A stretch of DNA of 64,000 bases from Notospermus geniculatus (GCA_002633025.1 NMRB01000257.1:265066-329065), one strand, 5' to 3'. Positions 1 through 11,945 are shown, numbered from the stretch's first letter. Made by a program: numbers and translations. The notes: generated by a model not told the origin, from the letters alone.

Positions 1-1780
1 CAGACCCCCCGCTGAGGACGCGCCTATGGCGCGTGCGGCGCCGGCTTCGCCGCCGCCGATATCAGTACGACGTCACCAGCGCCCGGTCTGTTTCAAACCC
101 TGTGGAGAACCCTGCATAGTGATTGCTTTCTGCTTTGGCAGACCTGGAAATTGACGACTAGAATTCTGACATCTGATGAATCCTTGAACTTGGAAAGTAC
201 AGAATCTGTTCATGATTTTTTGGAGTGTAGATGATTTCAAAATCGACTGAAAAGTGAAGAGATTTGATGGGCGGTTGATCAGCTCGTGGTCTGACGTGAG
301 TCTGTACTGTTTCCTGCTACATGTGCCATGGAACTACCACCACCCATGTCAGTGATGACCAGTCACTCTTTTGCCAACAGAATACGTTACCATCTTAGTA
401 GGGGCAAAGGACTGCGCCACCTGGGAAGCAGCCAGTCGTGTCAGGACTGTTGCAGCCTGGTGTAGGAGAAGAAATTTGGGTGGCAATAAAGTCTAGGAGT
501 GTAGGGTAAATATAATTAAGTTTTTACATACGTTCTTATTAGGTTGAAATAGGCCTACTATAAAATGTGCAAAGCAGCATTTTTCTTGCACAATTCCTTA
601 TTTTGGTAGCTTCCCAGTTATCTTATGAATAGTTGCAGCTGGTGTTTTAGCTACTGGTTGCATTTCGTTTAAGCTCATGGTGACTGAAAGTGTGTTCGAG
701 TGAAGAAGCATGGTGCAGTTCAGAACCCTCCCACCCCAAACATGCCAACTGCAATCTCCAAAAGTAGGAACAAATTGTGCAACTAACTTCCATATTTTTG
801 TGCCTGTAAACTTGGGCACCAGGCCAAGTGTTGTATTGCTTTTCCAGTCGGCCTAGTTGGGTGGTAGCCAAGTTCGTGTGGGGGTGGCACCACTAAGGTA
901 AGTTCAGTGTGTTCAATAGGAGTACATGATCGCTCAACATGTACAACGGGGCTGTTAGTCACGCTTGACTGTTCTTGTGCCTGCTCTTGTGTTGTGGTTC
1001 GATGTTTTTGTTATGTAGAAAAAAATCAAAATTTTTCAAAATCCGTCGTTTTTAATCATTTGATTGAAGAAGTAGGTTCTTTCTTGATTCGAACAGCCAG
1101 TTGAAGTGAATTTGGTTAGTGAGCCACAAAATTACCATTTGTGGCAGTCTTTGCAGGTCATGCCCTTTCTGTCGGTGATTTTTTTATTCATATTTATTGA
1201 TTGACCTTTGTGTACGACAGCATATTATCCAAAGTATTACTATATGTTTTTTAAAAAAGTAATAAAGGCTTGTACTCTATAAGTGTCATTTCAGCTTGGA
1301 GAGTGTGTACACCGTACTAAAATGTAGGCCATTGACCTCTCACCTAAGTAAACATGGTTCACTTGGTTTTTGCCCTGACATGCTTGAGAGAGCACCACTA
1401 AATGTTGGGGGGGGGGGGTATTTGCAATGAAACCCTAAGGAAAAAACCTTCCCTCCCAGAAAAAAACTTCAGAAATAAGCAGTGGTGAGTCCTAGTCCAG
1501 GGCTCATGCTTTGTTGCAATGGGGGAGACATGGCAGAGTGGCACAGCACCTTTTGGCAAAAAAGGGAACTATAGCCCATTAATTGTAAAAAGGGCTTTTT
1601 TTCATTGGAAAAATCTGCTATTATATGCACATGTAGATCAAGATAAACTTTGCAGGTACGATGACAGAAGGAGAGAGCATGTATGACAATTGCTTTTGAT
1701 GGCTCTGTGAATTTTGAGCCCTGCTATGTGTTGCATGTAGGATTGCAAAACAGTTTGCCGATCAGTATGTATGTCAGTAT
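1..1780. other. Non-coding, no gene seen
   Basis: No open frame here has protein-family character. The first 60 bases are GC-rich with a small inverted GGCGC stretch, and there is a G homopolymer near 1407. Two short minus-strand frames at 598-871 overlap each other and show no recognisable motif. Nothing else is supported. Confidence 0.6.
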
Positions 1781-1821
1781 TGTAATAATATACAGGAAGT
1801 CAACTTCCAGATTTTGCAAAT

Positions 1822-1849
1822 TTTCGACCCCAACCGGGGTCTTCTTCAG
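1822..1849 (-). ncRNA. Hammerhead-ribozyme-like core, Penelope terminal region
   Basis: Read on the minus strand: CUGAAGA, then a hairpin with arms GACCCC/GGGGUC, then GAAA. CUGANGA - stem II - GAAA is the conserved hammerhead core. It lies just beyond the 3' side of the GIY-YIG frame, where Penelope-like elements carry hammerheads. Flanking stems I and III are weak and imperfect when I try to pair them, so this copy may be inactive. Confidence 0.5.
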
Positions 1850-2395
1850 GCTGGCACTTAACAGTACAAGACTCTAGAATAGACTGAGCTGAGTCCCTGA
1901 AGTAGATCTAAATATCCCTGCAAACAAGATGAGTGAGCAATTAAGAAAAGAATAAGGTCCAAGCCCCACAAGGTTGCTGGACCTGAAAGGGTGTCTGTAA
2001 TAAATGGATGGCTGGTTGAGCTGAAAGAAAAGAGATTAATCAATTAAGGCAAGTGTGAATTCCTATACAAAACATGGCTTGTGTAATTAAGAAAGCCGAC
2101 GGATGGCTACAGAAGACAAAAGAGGCATTGTAGGCCTAAGCTAAAGCCTGCACACTCTAAACAAATTGATATGAAAACATATGAATGTGGGAAAGATTAA
2201 GAAAATGGAGACTGAAAATTACAGAAATGATGGAAAGAATAGGAAAAGAATAGGAAGGGGTAAGGGAAAACAAGGGAAAAATTAGCCTACACCAAAAAAA
2301 TGGAGAACCGTACCCTCACGCAACTCCAGAAAAAATATTAATAAAGGACCTAAGGGAGGGAGGGAACGGGGCCTATGCTGAGGGGGAGAGAAAAA

Positions 2396-3382
2396 TCAGG
2401 ATCTGGTGTTGAGACCTAAGGGGGTGATGGTTTTAAGGGTCCACATCCACCGCAACTCTGTTCTGAGGAGGTACGTCGTCTCATCTGGGCATGTCTCCAG
2501 TATGGTGAACATCAGGTCCTTGAGAGAATGTCCTGGCAATTTGAAATGGGCATAGAGTAGTGAACAGTCACGTTCATCCTCTACTCCGCGTCTGATGTTG
2601 GATTTATGGTTATTCATCCTTTTACGGAAACACGTAGTCTGTCCGACGTATTGGTTGATTGTGGGGCATCTGGTGCAGGTGATGCAATAGACAACATTTT
2701 TGCTGTCACAATCCGAGGGGATCCTCAGGCGAAGTTGATGGGACCTTCCGGTGGAGGAGCTGGTGATGTGAGACTGGGGAGGCAAGGAGATGCAGAGTTC
2801 ACATTTCCGACCCCTCTTAGGACCTTTTCGTGAACATGGGTCACAGGTGGGCTTAGCCTGTTGGATGTCCGAGGTGGGGACCTTGGCTCTAACAAGCACA
2901 TCACGGAGATTTTTGGGTCTCCGGAAACCAATGAGGGGTGGGTCAGGGCAGCATTCCTTCATAGCGGGGTTCAAGTGAAGAATAGGCAAAAAACGGCGTG
3001 TAATAGCGGAGATGTCCGGGAGTCCAGGGTGGTAGGTGAGAACTAAGGGGATCTTGCGGGGTTTGGAGGACTGCTGGTTGTGGACCCCACTTCCGTTGGC
3101 ACTCTGGTTGGCTTGGCTGCCTTCATCATCAGCTCTGTCTCTACCCCCATCACGGGCATTGGATTCCCTAGATGTGAGAGGGCGGGCCCCCTGGTGGTCA
3201 TCATGGCGTTGGATCGCCCTTTCTACCTCCTTCGTAACCTTCTGTCTGTTGTGGCCCCTGTCTGTGAGAAAGCCAACCAAGTTCTGTAGGTGTTTCAAAG
3301 CAGATGACCGCTCTGAGCAGATGGACAGAATCCGGAGGGTATTGTACTTGTCAGTATTGTACTTGTAGACTATTGAGTACAT
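2396..3382 (-). CDS. Penelope-like element ORF, linker plus GIY-YIG endonuclease
   Basis: An open frame of 328 codons. The middle contains a segment reading FRRPKNLRDVLVRAK, typical of the region between reverse transcriptase and endonuclease in Penelope-like elements. A cysteine-rich knuckle follows (CDPC then CELC), and then a GIY-YIG-type domain recognisable by VVYCITC, QYVGQTTCFRKRMNNH and HFKLPGHSLKDL. Near the C-terminus LKTITPLGLN matches the usual end of these endonucleases. The first Met is only the first in the frame; the true protein should extend N-terminally into a reverse transcriptase that is missing. The domain would nick DNA to prime reverse transcription. The frame is intact over this part, which suggests a fairly young copy, but without the polymerase it cannot be autonomous. 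Confidence 0.75.
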   Translation of the reverse strand: MYSIVYKYNTDKYNTLRILSICSERSSALKHLQNLVGFLTDRGHNRQKVTKEVERAIQRHDDHQGARPLTSRESNARDGGRDRADDEGSQANQSANGSGVHNQQSSKPRKIPLVLTYHPGLPDISAITRRFLPILHLNPAMKECCPDPPLIGFRRPKNLRDVLVRAKVPTSDIQQAKPTCDPCSRKGPKRGRKCELCISLPPQSHITSSSTGRSHQLRLRIPSDCDSKNVVYCITCTRCPTINQYVGQTTCFRKRMNNHKSNIRRGVEDERDCSLLYAHFKLPGHSLKDLMFTILETCPDETTYLLRTELRWMWTLKTITPLGLNTRS

Positions 3383-3390
3383 TACAAGAG

Positions 3391-5210
3391 AACAAGTGAT
3401 GGACAGTTGATGCAGACTACATTAGGGGTGATACACCGTGTATCAATGGATTGGTACTACTAGTATTCCGATACCTCAGGCTTTCAGCGGGTCAAAAGAT
3501 GCAGGAAAGGTACACAAAAGTGAAACGTGCTTGGAGACAGCTTCTGATGTTTTGCTTTTAAAGGCGAAAAGGTAAGCATGGTAAGATTATAGAAATTAAC
3601 TATACCGGTTTGTATTTTTCATTTTTTGGCCATTTATACGTGTCTGAATCTCCTGCTTTGCCAACACAACAGTGCCATATTCTGAGCTCATGACGAAGAC
3701 TTCTGCGCAGCACTAGGAACTTATCATGGGTAACTGCGCATGAACGGAGAATGTATGGACAATGACACTTATTGCGCCGTAGTTGATGAAGGCCCAGTAG
3801 GAGGCGTCAATCATGTAGGCTGAAGTTATTGATACTAGATTGTGTGGGTCACAAGCCAATGGTTTCAAAACTACTCTCATTGAACAACAATACAAAATAT
3901 TGAATTGCAGGAATAGCTAATTGACGTTTGCAAGATATGTTGAAATTGCTTACATAATTTAAACAGTGCGATGTTAAAATGTTAGATTGAATGTTACGGC
4001 GAGTGATTTTGCCTAATTTGTGGTATTTCATGGGAAAGAATTAATTTAGAGTTTCATGTCAAATACAATAATTTGTTGAAGATGAACTTCCAAAAGAATT
4101 CACATTCCCTGTTGATTTTGTAATTGCAACTTATCGTGTTGTTCAGAGCATAAAGTTTTTGTTGTGTTTAGTCGACATGGTGCTGCAGGCTGGCTAATTA
4201 CCTTCTCATGATACTTTATATCGATTGAACGTTACAGTTGATCAACTTGTTTCATGTTGAGTGTGGGTCAGTTACAGGCGTTCATAAAAAATTTAGCTCA
4301 ATTTACAAAAGCAGCAAATTGCAGAATCAGGCCTGAGTGCCATGACTTTGATCACGAATTTGGCGGCTTGTCGTCCATCTTGAAAAAACTGGACTTTAAC
4401 CCTATCCCCGTGGAGAGGGTTAACAGAAAGGGGTCACTTTTTCACGATGCAAAACCTCCATGCACTTCCATCATTGTGAAATTTTATGGTGGCGACGAGC
4501 AGAGAAGCCATGACGTGTAATAATAATACTAAACCTTTTCACTCGCTTCACAAAAAATACAACTCGTTAGACAGGCCTTGCGGCAGCGGCTTTTGAAATG
4601 AACCAACTTTCATGTCTGTTCGCTGCCCTTTGTGCACAAAGGATGTATTATGTTCTATCAAATGGTATGAGATGATATTGATATTCAAGGTTGTTTTGGC
4701 ACGATGACTGATGTGTCGATTTCACAATCACTGCTGGATGCTCTGTTCAGTGCCTACCATCAAGATCGACCATACAATGCCATACACAACGTCATAACCT
4801 TTTAAGCTCGCTCACCTGTGTGAGCTGTTGTCATGGTGCAGCATCCATCGTCCGTCGTCACATTTCGTAAATGCTGGGGCTATTGTACATAATGGGGACC
4901 CTAGCCCCACTGCCTCAGTAGGTGTCACTAGTGGTTAAAACTATTGAAATGAAACTGACAATTTCGGTCCTGATCAATTTCCCACACAAAGGACGTCCAG
5001 TGTACAGGACCTGGTTTCGGGTAGCTACCCTCTATCGTACAATGTAGCTAGTAGATCCGCGTTGTTCGTTGTCCAGAATTGTTAAAATAATATCAATGGC
5101 CATGCAAAAATCATATGTCACCGAAGGAGAAAAAGTATAAGTAAAACGTCTAATTCTGCAGAAATAACCACCCATGTCCTTGAAACTGGGTAATACTTTG
5201 AAATAATGTG
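3391..5210. other. Non-coding; fragment of AGCTCACC-type dispersed repeat
   Basis: No convincing gene. An 88-codon frame at 4254-4520 has no family signature. From about 4803 to 4960 there is a diverged left end of the dispersed repeat that begins GCTCACCTG and continues with CATCGTCCGTCGTC. Fuller copies of the same repeat lie in introns of the second galactosyltransferase gene near 57.9 and 61.0 kb. Confidence 0.5.
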
Positions 5211-5508
5211 AAAAGTTAAAAAAAAAGTTAAAGTTTGGGTTTATAGTCTGATATCAATCAACAACGGTAGAGGTGTCATCAGACTTCACCCCAGTCTATC
5301 CTGAAACCTTTCAGTAGAACTCAGATGAGCTGCTCATTCAGCGCTACAATCTGAGCATTTCCGACCGGTACCCATTTATACACCTGGGTGGAGAGAGGCC
5401 AGTAAGGCAAAGAGACCTGCCCAAAGTCTCACGCCAGCAGCGGGATTCGAACCCGGGATCCTCTGACCACTAGTCGGAGGCCCGGACCACTACACCACCG
5501 TGGCTCCT
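5211..5508 (-). repeat. tRNA-derived SINE, near full length
   Basis: On the minus strand the element starts with a tRNA-like head containing a box A-like GGTGTAGTGGTCCGG and a box B GGGTTCGAATCC (plus-strand positions 5443-5454). A unique body follows, then an A/T-rich tail near 5211. A second, head-less copy lies at 30437-30672 with the same body and tail. Boxes A and B are internal RNA polymerase III promoter elements, so this is a retroposon rather than a functional tRNA gene. Confidence 0.75.
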
Positions 5509-6242
5509 TGAAACCTTGAAGCGCTTTGAGACTGTGTCAGGCGCATTCACCGTGGAAAGTGTTACAAAACCTTCACAATAATCATTTAGTCCTTGATCAT
5601 TAGTGGTCTTGACTTGCATTGCATTAAAATAATGGGTGTGTATTTCATTGACGGCTGAAGGCAGTTCATCCGATTGCTCGTGGCATCAGACCTTGACTCT
5701 CCCGTGTATCTGATGGCTAGCCGTTCAGTTGGTACCTGGATTTTCACCTGCATCTAGAAGTTCACTGAATCTTCTCTGATATCATTCCATTGGGAGTTTC
5801 TGGTGTTTTTTTTCCATCGGGCCGCCTACTGATCGTGCTCCGTCTGGCCGTCATGTGCGTTAATAAGCACAGGTAGATGGATGATTCATCTTATAGACCG
5901 GAGGAATGCAAGATTTCGACCAGATAGCCAGATTTGCCTGCAGCGCCATTCAACCCTTGCTGAAATGTACTTCAGAGAATTGTCTTCTGTGTAGTTTTTG
6001 CTCCATTATGCTTCCAGTGGCTGCCAGGGGGCTCTGAGAAAAAAACATCCCTTACATGTACTTCAAAGTCCTTGAATTTGGGAATGATTTGAAATTACCG
6101 GTAAATCTCATGCATATGGGAAGGGAGCTCAGATATTTCTGTAGTTGGGCGTTGTTTTATAGGCATGACATCAGCAGCAAGTACATGTAGGCCTGTGTGC
6201 TTTTTTGCACCGAGAGATACTAGCGTTATCGGCCTGGTATTA
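5509..6242. other. Non-coding, SINE-tail-like start, otherwise nothing seen
   Basis: The first 40 bases contain AAGCGCTTTGAGACTG, which recurs at 20491 and resembles the tail module of another SINE. The rest holds no gene or repeat I can support. Confidence 0.45.
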
Positions 6243-6397
6243 GCGAGGTTTAGAAATCAAACGATAAACGTAAACGTTAACGTTAACGACAACTTTATTT
6301 TTGTACCGAAAATGCAATATAAAATCTGGTTAATGTGTAGTAAGAAAAATAACGTTGTCGTAAAGTTTACGTTTATCGTTTGATTTCTAAACCTCCC
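6243..6397. mobile_element. Foldback MITE, family A (TA target), copy 1
   Basis: A 155-bp element whose ends are inverted copies of AGGTTTAGAAATCAAACG. The two arms also share AACGATAAACGTAAAC and the motif GTTAACG. TA dinucleotides at 6241-6242 and 6398-6399 fit a TA target-site duplication, as for Tc1/mariner-type elements. Related copies are at 7878-8026 (opposite orientation) and 27531-27678. There is no coding capacity, so it would depend on a transposase elsewhere. Confidence 0.8.
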
Positions 6398-7004
6398 TAG
6401 TGTCCTGTTGTCCTTGGTGGTAAAGCTCACAGGGCATTGACCCGCGGAAGCCTTGGCAACTGTTCCTGCAAGGAAAGGCGACCAAGAATTTGTCCACAAG
6501 GAAGGTTGTAATGCCCCTGTACAAAAATACTGCCCACATCCACCAAGTGATGTCAGCAGATACATGCAGATTCATCCTATCATCCATTCAATTCAATCCC
6601 ATGTTCATAAAAATTTTACTTCCGTACAAACCAGCACAGTCTGCATTTTCTGTTGTAAGGGATATTGATCATTTTTGCTTTATCAACATTATCTAGGTAA
6701 TGTGAAGTCATTTCCAAGAACTCGTACACATATCCTGGTCTGGTTTCATATCGGCAGTTTCTGGTGCTGCCATCTGGGAATGTGTTTGGTAACTGCAATC
6801 ACAACTGCCCTTTCCTGCAACAAGTGGTACACATATATAGGGCCTGCTGCAGAGCTTCATTATGATATTTCGCGCTATTAAATTAGTATTAGTCGGCTTT
6901 GCTCCAAATTCAAGGAGTATGGACAGCGTTCCAAAATGTATTTTATCAAAAATAGATTTTTGATTTTATCAATCAGATAATCAATCAATCAAGCAAGCAA
7001 TCAG

Positions 7005-7189
7005 CACTGTTAGAAATTTTTGTAATATTTTTACAGAAATTGCCTGCAGCAGAGTTTCAGGAACTTCTGTAAATTTACATGTGGTGTGATTTATGTTTAG
7101 CATTTATTTGAGTCTGTAATTTTACAGATCACGTCCTGAAACTCTGCTGCAGGAATTTTCTGTAAAATCTTCTGTTTTTTCTAACAGTG
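7005..7189. mobile_element. Foldback element with CACTGTTAG ends
   Basis: A 185-bp inverted repeat. It starts CACTGTTAGAAA and ends with the complement; both arms contain CTGCAGCAGAGTTTCAGGA. CAATCA occurs next to each end if the boundary is moved by one or two bases, a possible short target duplication. No open frame. Confidence 0.65.
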
Positions 7190-7285
7190 AGCCAATCAAA
7201 CATTAAAAAAGTGTACTGTATAATGTAAAAGTACTGTCGTACATTTACACACATGTTTAAAAGCCTCCGCACAAGGTATTTTTAA

Positions 7286-7519
7286 AGGGACCCGAGAGGC
7301 TTGGCAGCTTGCTATTGGGCTACTAACAGTACTGCCACTTCGCACCAATTGGCGCTAGTGACCATGAACTCATGAATTGTGGATCAAGTGTTGACATTGA
7401 GGACATTTTCCTTCAAAAATGATGCTCAAGTTGGATCCTCATGCCACCAATTCTGTGTTGAGTAATCATATAAATATGCACTAAAAATAAGCTGCCTCTA
7501 GAGGCCGTTTAAGAACTCT
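7286..7519. mobile_element. TTAA-flanked MITE, AGGGAC family, copy 1
   Basis: About 234 bp bounded by TTAA on both sides (7282-7285 and 7520-7523). The termini are diverged AGGGACC and AGAGGC/GCCTCT modules. The interior, with GGCGCTAGTGACCATGAACT and ATGCCACCAATTCTGTGTT, matches the element at 20802-21015 in the opposite orientation. TTAA target duplications are the mark of piggyBac-type insertion (also Kolobok). Confidence 0.65.
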
Positions 7520-7877
7520 TTAAAACACCAAGCTGCCCTGACATAAGTGGTCCGCTGATTCCAACTTCGGGGCCTGCTCTAGGAAACAAGAGGTTTTCAA
7601 GAATTACCCTTTTCCTGATAGCGTGCTCTTCAAATGACGTCAGTCTTGTTAATTTTATCATGTTTTTCCGCCTCTGCTTTTTCCGTCTTTACTTCGACCA
7701 TGTGGTCACTTAGTGATGTCGAGTTGTGATCAAGTTATCAAATGATTGTCAAACCTTTTCTGGTAAGAATAGAAACTACATGTAGCTGCAGCCCAGTGTC
7801 TTTGCCGCCAAAATATGTGACCCGATATGGCAAGACTATGCGAAGAAAGGGCCTTACAATACAAGATACATGTATTA

Positions 7878-8026
7878 GGGAGGTTAAGAAATCAAACGAT
7901 AAACACAAACTTTACGACAACGTTATTTTTCATACTAAACATTCACCAGATTTTATATTGCATTTTCGGTACAAAAATAACGTTGTCGTTAACGTTTACG
8001 TTTATCGTTTTATTTCGTAACCTGCG
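7878..8026. mobile_element. Foldback MITE, family A (TA target), copy 2
   Basis: A 149-bp copy of the element at 6243-6397, inserted in the reverse orientation. Its left end reads GGGAGGTTAAGAAATCAAAC and TA flanks it at 7876-7877 and 8027-8028. It lies only 1.5 kb from the first copy, so the two could pair as a large hairpin. Confidence 0.8.
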
Positions 8027-8948
8027 TATTAGCTGAAATGTACGTCTCTGCAGGTTGACAATAGCAACAGCAGTGATAGTAGAGTAAACTGATGACGTAA
8101 ATGATGGTCACCTGCGACATGCGCCCACTTTTGCTGGAGCTGGTCACATATGGATTGTGGTCCTAAAACTCTCAGGGTGGCTTCAAATGATAGATTTCAG
8201 CCAACCCTCATGGCTTCCATACTGATGTTGCCCATCCTCTGTGATCATACACGTATGGACCAAAATTAATCGTTTATTCCTGTTAACAAGATGTAGTTGC
8301 ATGTTATTACCACCTCCTGAGCTATTAGGAAGAAGGGCCACGTGGGTTGGTACAACACTCCCAGAAATTATTCCTCCTCCTGCTAAAAATATACTCCACC
8401 GTGATAAATATAGCAGTGGATCCCTATTTTTGGCTCCCTACGCCCATGTTTCACCTTCATTGGCATTCACGACATCAGACTGAATCGTACGCCCACACAC
8501 CGTGTGAGTCACACGAACGTAAATCACCACGGAGTAGATTTTCAAGCTCTGCATGTACGACTCGTGTGTCGGGAGTATGGTGAGCCGATGACTCATGAAT
8601 TAGCTGGTTATGTCCCCGCATCCTCCAACGGTTGTCTTCTCGGTAATCAATAGTCCTTTATATCATCGGTGCAGGACGAGGACGTAGGCATGTGAGCACG
8701 CCGCGGCGTTTGCAATAACGGAGAAAAACCGCGAGATTTGCGTGGGATGAAATGACATGTATGGTAGTTATGTAATTGCTCGTCTTGTCAGCGTGTTACG
8801 TGAGTTGAGGAGTTATGAAAATTTGATTTCCTTTGTAATAAAAGATACCTTCGGTGGTTTTATGGATTGGTCTTAGTCGGTGGTCAGCACTATCAGGCCG
8901 GACACCCGCCGGAGTGGGCATCGTTACCAATCAAGTAATCCAATGTAA
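8027..8948. other. Non-coding, nothing recognised
   Basis: I see no gene, repeat or regulatory site that I can support in this stretch. Confidence 0.5.
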
Positions 8949-9337
8949 GGCCATTCTTTTTATATTACTTGTTTGGCGGATTTCTTGGCTGTAAACCCAA
9001 CATAGGAGATCGGAATAAAAATAAAAATAAAATCCAAAAATATTTTAAAAACCTAACTCAACCACGGCAGGATCAGGACGAATGAAGGCAAAACTTAAAC
9101 TACAAGGCTGGACACATCACAGACATGACAGAGGGAACAGATAGATCATGCTTCCGAATCCAATTGTGTCATCTGCACATGTGCAAAGTCAAAAGGTGTC
9201 ACTTTTATTTTGGATATATGGGTTTTTAAGATCGGGGGCAATAAAAAATGACTATTTTTCCAATTTTATTTTTTTTCAAAAAAGCCCAAAATTAACATAG
9301 GCGGATCCGCCAAACAAGTAATAAAAAACGAATGGCC
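8949..9337. mobile_element. PIF/Harbinger-like MITE
   Basis: A 389-bp element with long imperfect terminal inverted repeats. The left end is GGCCATTCTTTTTATATTAC and the right end is the complement of GGCCATTCGTTTTTTATTAC, both followed by TTGTTTGGCGGAT. TAA occurs directly outside both ends (8946-8948 and 9338-9340). Three-base TAA/TTA duplications are typical of PIF/Harbinger elements. Non-autonomous: no coding frame. Confidence 0.7.
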
Positions 9338-9340
9338 TAA

Positions 9341-10910
9341 ATAATGTTGCAGCCCAGTTCCAGTGTCCTGCACACGCTTTAAACAAAATATCTAGCGTAG
9401 GGTCACGAAAACGTACTTCTACTAGGGAAGGGGTCTCTCCAGCCTACCTTCAATACACCGACACTGTCCAAAGAGTTCCAAAGTTTGCAAGCACGTAGCC
9501 AGCACGATGCAATGAATAGTAATGGTCATACCTCGTCAAGCGTTGCCCAACTTCTTACACTTTGGACCGTAATAGAAGCTTTATAAAGTCCAAGATTTAC
9601 CATTGGCTATTAATTGTTTGCAGGGCAGAATACAAATGCTTGCATGTTAAGTGGACCTTAGAGTTAAAGTTTCAAACTTCCATCTTATTTATACAAACAA
9701 GCTAGTGTGTTGCGTCAGGCAATAACCTAACGATGCAGTCACATTGTGGCAGAACTTTGCTGCTTTCCTGGATAAAGTTGGGTTATTCCCTTGAAAGTGT
9801 GGAACATTTGAATAGCAAGACCCGAGCTATGACCCGATGAACTCTCCCCAAAAATGCCCCAACAGATTGTGTGACCTTGCCCCTCTTGTACAATATCTGT
9901 CATGTCTTTTTGTATACCATCTAAAAAATAATCGTTGTCTTTTTGTTCGTCTCTGACCTGGCCATTTGCATGCATGAAGATTTTTTCACCCAACATGTCT
10001 TTCGTTTTCACACATGAAAAGTTAACTCACAAAAAAAGGTTAAGTTGTCCCACGCTGTCAGTTTCTGAATGTTGTGTGAAGGTTGCCATGGTTGATTTTT
10101 TTTTTGAGGTTATGAATGATCTTTTGATGACCCTTCTCAGTATACACAAATAATTGAAGACTTTGATATAACATCAGGAATCAAGGTATCATTCTTCGCT
10201 TATCTACGATAAAAGCCTAACAAGTTGGTGCCAACGTTTGTACTTAAAAACGTGAAGTGTCGCATTTCGTTGTGTTAGCATACATGTAATATTAATCCCC
10301 CTCTGCCGATATGTTCCCCGGACATCAGAAAGATCACAGGAGGTCACAGTTTCTGAAAAACACATGGTAAGTAACATGTCAGTACGCCGATTATGTATTT
10401 GCAATCTTTATGATATGTTGGAGTATGAATGAAAAATATTAGCATGTGCCAAGAGTTTTGCATGAGAAGACAGCACTATCCCCAGTCCATGTCTTTGAAG
10501 ATTNNNNNNNNNNNNNNNNNNNNNNNNNNNNNNNNNNNNNNNNNNNNNNNNNNNNNNNNNNNNNNNNNNNNNNNNNNNNNNNNGGGGTAAAGTGCCGGAA
10601 ACGCGATTTCCTGTCACCTGGGCAGGCCAAATTGAACTTTCTTTTTACTGAAAATCAGGGGTCTGATTATATGCCTTCCAAAATTTTTGCTCCTCGGCGG
10701 ATGAACGGGGGGGGGGGGTCCTTGGATCCGCCACTGGCCTGCCCCTGGGGATAAGAATGAAGTGTCACTGTCATAGGGAACGGGTGTAGACCTTGATAAA
10801 TTGGGCTCCGCAACAACATTTCGACAGCATAACACTGGACTATGAGGGAACATCGTTGCTCCATTGTCTTATGTTGCGGCCCCTCTAGACCTCATCAGGA
10901 TGGCTGATGG
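9341..10910. other. Non-coding with one assembly gap
   Basis: No supported gene. Bases 10504-10583 are N (80 bases). Near 10700-10745 a G-rich stretch followed by GGATCCGCCACTGGCC resembles a fragment of the CAGGCGCGGATCCAG-ended repeat family found intact at 10911. Confidence 0.5.
10504..10583. other. Assembly gap, 80 N
   Basis: A run of N. Frames crossing it are not real evidence of coding. Confidence 0.99.
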
Positions 10911-11021
10911 CAGGCGCGGATCCAGAGGGGGTTGGGAGTCGTGACCCCCCTGCTCTCCACCACCAATTGCAACAACAATTGCCCTGACCCCCCTCTGCCA
11001 AAAATCCTTGATCCGCGCCTG
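10911..11021. mobile_element. Short hAT-like MITE with CAGGCGCGGATC ends
   Basis: A 111-bp element starting CAGGCGCGGATCCAG and ending with its near complement CTTGATCCGCGCCTG. The interior is a pyrimidine-rich foldback around CCCCCCT. CAG...CTG ends of this type are common in hAT-like non-autonomous elements. Related ends appear at 20173-20450 and at 55250-55267. I could not read a clear 8-bp target duplication. Confidence 0.6.
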
Positions 11022-11327
11022 GGTGGGGTGGAGTGGACTGGCACCCGCCCATTTTGATGGTCAGGTGCAGACTGACTATAGTCCGGTCGCAAAACCCCGA
11101 TTTTGGGCTTAGGTGTTTCTTTTTGAATAACAGCATTTTTTTTCCAGTTTTCATACATTTGGAGGGTGTTGATTCTGAATCTCTGTCATTTGGAGATACA
11201 AAAAATGCAAAAAAATTGCTGTTATTCAAAATGTCACACTTTTTCGTTCTGCGTCCGGACTACTACAGGAATAGACCGAACCACCTTGGAGTGTCTGTAC
11301 TCGGGCACTCTCGCAACCTGGGTCAGA

Positions 11328-11388
11328 ACCCAGCCTTTTTCGGAGGGTCAGAACCCAACCTTTTTCGAAGGGTCAGAACCACGTTCCT
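11328..11388 (+). repeat. Short tandem repeat, ~25-bp unit
   Basis: About two and a half copies of a unit beginning GGGTCAGAACCCA and ending CTTTTTCGGA. Outside these there is no structure. Confidence 0.7.
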
Positions 11389-11815
11389 TCACCCAGCCCC
11401 CTGGAAGTGCAAGGAGAATAAACCTTGTAAATAGAAAAAAATCCCAGGTCTGGATATACTTCTAGAACTTCACCATCACTTGGCATACCAAGGGTCCCAG
11501 GGGTCCTCCATAAGTAGGTTAATCTGGGGTAGAGTTGTTCTTTTGTGTGATTTTTGGCCCGGGGCAGTATCTTGTGGTCTTCGGATCGTTGTAAGGTGAT
11601 CTGATGACAATGCTAGGATTCCCAGGGTTGAGTTGTCAAAATTAAGTTAAATGGAATATGATGCAGGGGAAGAGTCAGAATCGTCAGGGGAATCGATGGG
11701 AGTATCGGCTCGTGTTAATGACGTTCGTGCCTGGATGCTGGGACCACAACCTGCAACCTTGGCTGTTGGATGTCCCAACATGTGAGATACCCACGTCTGA
11801 CCCTGCTGACTGTGT
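11389..11815. other. Non-coding, nothing recognised
   Basis: No supported gene or repeat. Confidence 0.45.
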
Positions 11816-11817
11816 TG

Positions 11818-11945
11818 GCCATCCTGAGAACACCAGGGGGGGTACTTAGCGCTCGCTCCCTTCGTCACTGCACACACCTCGGTGACGAAGGCGCGGGCGC
11901 TAATGACCCCTGATGAGTATTCTCAGAATCGTTGGCCCCACCTGA
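11818..11945. repeat. Diverged copy of the GCGCTCGCTCCCTTCGTCAC hairpin family
   Basis: Contains CATCCTGAGAACACCAGG, then GCGCTCGCTCCCTTCGTCAC, then an inverted GGTGACGAAGG and GCGCTAATGACCCCTGATG. It is a degenerate member of the hairpin element that is intact at 13346-13468. Confidence 0.65.

Larger units (their letters stand above)
1800..3390 (-). mobile_element. 5'-truncated Penelope-like retroelement
   Basis: On the minus strand this stretch holds the C-terminal GIY-YIG endonuclease part of a Penelope-like element (frame ending at 2396), then about 550 bases of 3' untranslated sequence, then a hammerhead-like motif at 1822-1849. Penelope-like elements are known to encode reverse transcriptase followed by GIY-YIG endonuclease and to carry hammerhead ribozymes in their terminal repeats. 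No reverse-transcriptase motif is visible upstream of 3390, so the copy looks 5'-truncated, as is common for these elements. I cannot place the exact ends and saw no target duplication. Confidence 0.7.

Noticed and set aside
4254-4520. 88-codon plus-strand frame
   Set aside because: No motif, no splice context, no repeat of it elsewhere; probably chance.
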